Positions 57,672 through 64,000 of a DNA stretch of 64,000 nucleotides are shown piece after piece; the stretch's first letter is position 1, and each line of letters starts with the position of its first letter. This DNA comes from Mesorhizobium japonicum MAFF 303099 (GTDB lineage Bacteria; Pseudomonadota; Alphaproteobacteria; Rhizobiales; Rhizobiaceae). The stretch spans positions 3,194,001 through 3,258,000 of the forward strand of contig NC_002678.2 of assembly GCF_000009625.1 (NCBI RefSeq). Reading direction: 5' to 3'. The notes below the pieces were generated by a model. It had not been told where the DNA came from. It did no database searches and saw only the letters and a list, made by a program, of their open reading frames with translations. The position numbers were made by a program, and so were the translations under genes.

Positions 57672-59855
57672 TTACAAAAAGCTCTGCGGGTCGATATCGA
57701 CCTGCACCCGGACCGAACCGCGCTGCTTCGGCCCATTGGCCAGCATGGCGCGGATAAACCCTTGCATGTCTGCGCGCCGTTCGCCCTGGATCAGCAGGCG
57801 GAAGCGATGGCGGCCGCCGAGCAGGGACAGCGGCGCCTCGGCCGGACCCAGCACGAACAGGTCCGAGGCCTCCGGCGCCGCGCGGCGCAGGCCCCGTGCA
57901 TGACCTTCCGCTTCCGCCCGCGTCACCGCGCTTACGATGACGCCGGCCAACCGGCCGAACGGCGGTAGGGCCGCCCGTTCGCGCTCGGCGATCTCTCGTT
58001 CGTAAAAAGCCTCGGCATCGCCCGAGACGATCGCCCGCATCACCGGATGGTCGGGCTGGAACGTCTGCAGCAGGCCGAGGCTCTTCTTGCCGGTGCGGCC
58101 TGCGCGGCCGGTCACCTGGCTGAGCAGTTGGAAGGTGCGCTCGGCGGCCCGCGGATCGCCATTGGCGAGGCCGAGATCGGCATCGACGACGCCGACCAGC
58201 GTCATGTTGGGAAAATTGTGGCCCTTGGCGACGAGCTGCGTGCCGATGACGATATCGGCTTCGCCATCGGCGATCGCCTCCAGTTCCAGCCGCAGCCGCC
58301 GCACCCCGCCCATCAGGTCGGATGACAAGACGATGGTGCGCGCATCGGGGAAATGCGTGACGACCTCCTCGGCGATGCGCTCGACGCCCGGGCCGCAGGC
58401 GACCAGATGATCGAGCGTGCCGCATTCAGGGCAGGCTTCGGGGCGGCGCTCATTGTGCCCGCAATGATGGCAGACCAGCTGGCCGCGAAAGCGATGCTCG
58501 ACCAGCCAGGCCGAACAGACCGGGCAGCCGAAACGGTGGCCGCAGACGCGGCACAGCGTCAGCGGCGCATAGCCGCGCCGGTTGAGGAACAGGAGCGACT
58601 GTTCCTTCTTCTCCAGCGTCTTGCGCATATGGTCGATCAGCACGGGCGACAGGAAGCCACCACGCGCCGGTGGCGCGCGTCGCATGTCGATCGACTTCAG
58701 CTGCGGCAGCGCCGCCTCGGCGAAGCGGGCGGAAAGGATGGCCCTGTTGTACTTGCCTTGGCTCGCATTGACCCGGCTTTCGACCGATGGCGTCGCCGAC
58801 GCCAGCACCACCGGGAAGCCACCGATATGGCCGCGCACCACCGCCATGTCGCGCGCATTGTAGAAGACACGGTCCTCCTGCTTGTAGGCGGGGTCGTGCT
58901 CCTCATCGACGACGATCAGGCCAAGCTCCTTGAACGGCAGGAACAGCGCCGAGCGCGCACCGGCAACGACGCGCACCGTGCCCTCAGCCACTTGCCGCCA
59001 GACTTTTTCGCGCATCCTGGGCGGCAGGTCGGAATGCCATTCGCCCGGCTTGGCGCCGAAGCGCTGCTGGAAGCGTTCGAGGAAAGCGTGGGTCAACGCG
59101 ATTTCCGGCAAAAGGATCAGCACCTGCTTGCCCTGGTCGAGCGCGGCCGCCACCGCCTCGAAATACACCTCCGTCTTGCCGGACCCGGTGACGCCATCGA
59201 GCAGCGCGACATTGAAGGCGCCGGCCGCGACATTGGCGCGCAGCATCGATGCGGCGTCGCTCTGGTCCGGCATCAGCTCGGGCACCGCATAGCTCGGGTC
59301 AGGTGCTGCCACCACCGGGCGCGGCGGGATCATCACCGTCTCGAACACGCCTTGCGCCTTCAGCCCCTCGATCACCGTCGACGACACACCGGCCGCATGG
59401 GCAAGGCCCGATCGCGTCCAGGCCAACCCACCTTCGGCCGTCTCCAGCACACGCGCCCGCGCATCCGTCATCCGGTCGGGAATGATAAGCGTGCGCTGCA
59501 GCCCCTCGATCCAGGGTTCCGGGTCGAACGCCTCCGGCGCTCTGAGCAGCATGCGCGCCACCATGCCGGGCGCCGACAGCGTGTATTGCGCCACCCAGTC
59601 GACGAAACGGCGCATCGAACGGTCGATCGGCGGGCAGTCGAAAACCTGTTCGATCGAGCGCAGCTTTTTCGCATCGACAGTCTCGACCGCGCCGTCCCAG
59701 ACGATCCCGGCGACCTGGCGCGGCCCGAGCGGCACGCGCACGATTGACCCCGGCACGACGCGCATGCCGGCCGGCACGGCATAGGTGTAAGGGCGTTCGG
59801 CAGGCATCGGCACCAGAACCGGCGCGGCTGCGACAAAGGGCGAATCTTCGATCAT
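57672..59855 (-). CDS. priA: Primosomal protein N' (replication restart helicase)
   Basis: The 727-residue helicase has the N-terminal 3'BD (VLVPMPAERPYTYAVPAGMR), Walker A GVTGSGKTEVYFEAV, VVDEEHDPAYKQ (DEEH), zinc-binding cysteines in CRVCGHRFGCPVCSAWL and LVCHHCGHNERRPEACPECG, and helicase motifs V and VI (IGTQLVAKGHNFPNMTLV; QVTGRAGRTGKKS). It reloads the replisome at stalled forks. Length is normal. Confidence 0.97.
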   Translation of the reverse strand: MIEDSPFVAAAPVLVPMPAERPYTYAVPAGMRVVPGSIVRVPLGPRQVAGIVWDGAVETVDAKKLRSIEQVFDCPPIDRSMRRFVDWVAQYTLSAPGMVARMLLRAPEAFDPEPWIEGLQRTLIIPDRMTDARARVLETAEGGLAWTRSGLAHAAGVSSTVIEGLKAQGVFETVMIPPRPVVAAPDPSYAVPELMPDQSDAASMLRANVAAGAFNVALLDGVTGSGKTEVYFEAVAAALDQGKQVLILLPEIALTHAFLERFQQRFGAKPGEWHSDLPPRMREKVWRQVAEGTVRVVAGARSALFLPFKELGLIVVDEEHDPAYKQEDRVFYNARDMAVVRGHIGGFPVVLASATPSVESRVNASQGKYNRAILSARFAEAALPQLKSIDMRRAPPARGGFLSPVLIDHMRKTLEKKEQSLLFLNRRGYAPLTLCRVCGHRFGCPVCSAWLVEHRFRGQLVCHHCGHNERRPEACPECGTLDHLVACGPGVERIAEEVVTHFPDARTIVLSSDLMGGVRRLRLELEAIADGEADIVIGTQLVAKGHNFPNMTLVGVVDADLGLANGDPRAAERTFQLLSQVTGRAGRTGKKSLGLLQTFQPDHPVMRAIVSGDAEAFYEREIAERERAALPPFGRLAGVIVSAVTRAEAEGHARGLRRAAPEASDLFVLGPAEAPLSLLGGRHRFRLLIQGERRADMQGFIRAMLANGPKQRGSVRVQVDIDPQSFL

Positions 59856-59945
59856 GAGGCGTGACCTTGCCCTGACTTTGGTCTAGATCAAAGGCCGACC
59901 CCGAATGTGCATGGCATGCACATAAGAATCTTCAGGAGACCCGCC

Positions 59946-60602
59946 ATGAAATTTTTTGTCGATACCGCCGACATCAAGGATATCCGTGAACTCAACGATC
60001 TGGGGCTGCTCGACGGCGTCACCACCAATCCGTCGCTGATTCTCAAATCCGGCGGCAAGATCGCCGACGTCACCAAGCAGATCTGCGACATCGTCCAGGG
60101 TCCGGTTTCGGCCGAAGTCGTGGCGACCGAGTACAAGGACATGATGGCGGAGGCCGAGGTGCTGGCCAAGATCGCGCCCAATGTCTGCATCAAGGTGCCG
60201 CTGACGCTGGACGGCCTGAAGGCCTGCAAGACGATCCGCACCCAGATGAACCGCATGGTCAACGTCACGCTGTGCTTCTCGGCCAACCAGGCGCTGCTCG
60301 CCGCCAAGGCCGGCGCCTCGTTCATCTCGCCCTTCGTCGGCCGCATCGACGACACCGGCTCGGACGGCATGGAGCTGATCCAGGAGATCCGCCAGATCTA
60401 CGACAATTACGATTACCAGACCGAGATTCTGACCGCTTCGGTGCGCACGGTGAACCACGTCAAGCAGGCGGCCCTGATCGGCGCCGACGTCATCACCGCA
60501 CCGCCGGCGACGCTGAAGGCGCTGGTCAACCATCCGCTGACCGACAAGGGTCTCGCCGCCTTCCTCGCCGACTGGGCCAAGACCGGCCAGAAGATCGGCT
60601 GA
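59946..60602 (+). CDS. tal: Transaldolase / fructose-6-phosphate aldolase family protein
   Basis: The 218-residue protein starts [20 protein letters not shown], followed by [27 protein letters not shown] (Schiff-base lysine) and [20 protein letters not shown], the short transaldolase (TalC/Fsa-like) form. It transfers dihydroxyacetone units in the pentose phosphate pathway or cleaves fructose 6-phosphate. GGAG lies 8 bases before the ATG. It is divergent from priA and ends in a strong terminator. Confidence 0.95.
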   Translation: MKFFVDTADIKDIRELNDLGLLDGVTTNPSLILKSGGKIADVTKQICDIVQGPVSAEVVATEYKDMMAEAEVLAKIAPNVCIKVPLTLDGLKACKTIRTQMNRMVNVTLCFSANQALLAAKAGASFISPFVGRIDDTGSDGMELIQEIRQIYDNYDYQTEILTASVRTVNHVKQAALIGADVITAPPATLKALVNHPLTDKGLAAFLADWAKTGQKIG

Positions 60603-60622
60603 GATCGTACCGTTTCAATGAG

Positions 60623-60648
60623 AAAAGGCCGGGCAACCGGCCTTTTTT
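60623..60648 (+). terminator. Intrinsic terminator of the transaldolase gene
   Basis: AAAAGGCCGG pairs with CCGGCCTTTT around GCAA (60627-60632 with 60637-60642), followed by six T. It lies about 20 bases past the stop. Confidence 0.95.
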
Positions 60649-60690
60649 ATTATCCGTCGGAAGATGTCCGATTGTCGAAAGGGCCGCCGA

Positions 60691-63273
<2,583 letters not shown>

Positions 63274-63523
63274 GACTCACTCTGAAATGTCTGCTGAGCA
63301 ATAGGGAGCGAGTGGTTAACAGTTGCTTCCCGTCAGCGCTTTTGGAGCGGCCGAAAAATATCTTTCGCGGCGATGGCGCACGAGCCGGATTCGAGCCGAT
63401 GATCGTCACCTCACGAGCATCCGCTCGCGCACATGCGTCGGGTTAAAAAGAGAACGCTCGGCCATCGCGAAGCGGGCCGTGCACCAGGATCGAGGCAGCG
63501 TTTTCCCTGAAAAGAAGGTGGCG

Positions 63524-64000
63524 CTAGCTGGCCGCCTTCCCGTGCCGGACCAGATCCTGGGCGATGGACAGCTGCAGCGCCTCGGCCAGTTCGCGCGCGG
63601 CGCGGTTCTCGGCATCGATCTGCGCCCGGTACGAGGCAAATTCCTGGCGCGGCCTGTCGAAGGACGAGGTGATCGAGCGCTTGCCGACGGTGATGACGGC
63701 GCCGGTTTTCGCATCGGTCAGCGTATAGTTGGCGGTCAGCGTCACCGATCCGGCGGTCGGCTCGTCCTCATCGGTGCCGACCTGCACGAGGGCCGAGGAT
63801 ACAACAGCTTCGGTCACGCTGAGAGTAAGCGAATAAAGCGGCGACGCCGGTTCGCCGGCACCCCGCCCGAAGCCGAAGATCAGATTGTTGCGCACCTGCT
63901 GGGCATAACGCGTCCTGACCGGCTTGATGGCGATCGACGCCAGCTCGGCATTGGCGCTCGCGCCCGTCGACAACGGCGCTTTGGAATAGAGCGGGTGCAC
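63524..64000 (-). CDS. lptE: LPS assembly lipoprotein LptE, N-terminal end cut off
   Basis: The visible 158 residues begin at HPLYSKAPLSTG, the stretch that directly follows the lipobox cysteine in LptE proteins (CG-x-PLY), and contain SIAIKPVRTRYAQQVRNNLI, LSVTEAVVSSALVQVG and LTANYTLTDAKTGAVITVGK. The lipoprotein plugs the LptD barrel that delivers LPS to the outer surface. The signal peptide and start lie beyond the right window edge. Confidence 0.9.
   Translation of the reverse strand: MHPLYSKAPLSTGASANAELASIAIKPVRTRYAQQVRNNLIFGFGRGAGEPASPLYSLTLSVTEAVVSSALVQVGTDEDEPTAGSVTLTANYTLTDAKTGAVITVGKRSITSSFDRPRQEFASYRAQIDAENRAARELAEALQLSIAQDLVRHGKAAS

Noticed and set aside
57622..58425. In-frame upstream extension of the Asp/Glu racemase gene
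   Set aside because: It overlaps priA in another frame and shows no racemase similarity; MKTLGLLGG at 57621 is the family start.

Overview
The window reads as chromosome of an alphaproteobacterium of the order Rhizobiales, most likely Mesorhizobium or a close relative. This rests on high-GC coding sequence, the obgE-proB-proA-nadD-rsfS-rlmH-envC-ctpA-rppH gene order, an atpHAGDC operon with an Ala/Lys-rich AtpD extension, L21 with a long C-terminal extension, a soluble FtsK paralogue, and several families of short intergenic repeats typical of rhizobia. The genus is an inference from gene content; no marker gene was compared.

Layout. (1) 1-18.5 kb is core genome, mostly on the minus strand: dadA (cut by the left edge), two Gre/Rnk-type polymerase-binding genes and alr; then rppH, a polysaccharide deacetylase-like gene, ctpA, envC, rlmH, rsfS; an MscS channel and an MFS transporter; nadD, proA, proB, obgE; an EEP-fold hydrolase, a GNAT acetyltransferase, rpmA and rplU. 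(2) A tRNA-Ser(CGA) gene at 18914-19003 marks the left edge of an island of about 19 kb. A 17-bp copy of the tRNA 3' end recurs at 38082-38098, and a P4-type tyrosine integrase sits just inside that right end. (3) The right half of the island (about 28.8-38.1 kb) looks like a phage-satellite-type replicon: integrase, AlpA-like excisionase, a hypothetical gene, a 1161-residue primase-helicase, a DUF5681-type small protein and a decayed membrane gene. TGTCAGG repeats lie at the primase start and TGTCAGCGCTGACA-type palindromes lie between int and alpA. At its distal end is a two-gene cassette: a DUF6932-like nucleotidyltransferase-fold protein and an unrecognised 314-residue partner. The left half (19.1-28.8 kb) is a patchwork of nested decayed IS3 and IS110 elements, two small secreted proteins, a TPR-sulfotransferase, a porin, a Xre/MbcA/ParS-type protein overlapping a tyrosine recombinase with an altered catalytic arginine, a broken LuxR gene and a lipoprotein. 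(4) 38.1-42.5 kb holds small accessory genes, a pentapeptide-repeat protein and a cyclase-TPR regulator. (5) 42.9-64 kb is core again: recQ, an aldehyde dehydrogenase, a hexuronate-catabolism cluster (cupin, kduD, uxaC and divergent uxuB), the F1 ATP synthase operon, an Asp/Glu racemase, priA, a transaldolase-family gene, a soluble ftsK and lptE (cut by the right edge).

The best candidates for something undescribed are the DUF6932 two-gene cassette at the cargo end of the satellite, the primase-helicase replication module with its repeat arrays, and the recombinase/ParS-like gene pair. All functional statements come from reading motifs in the translated sequence; no database search was run.
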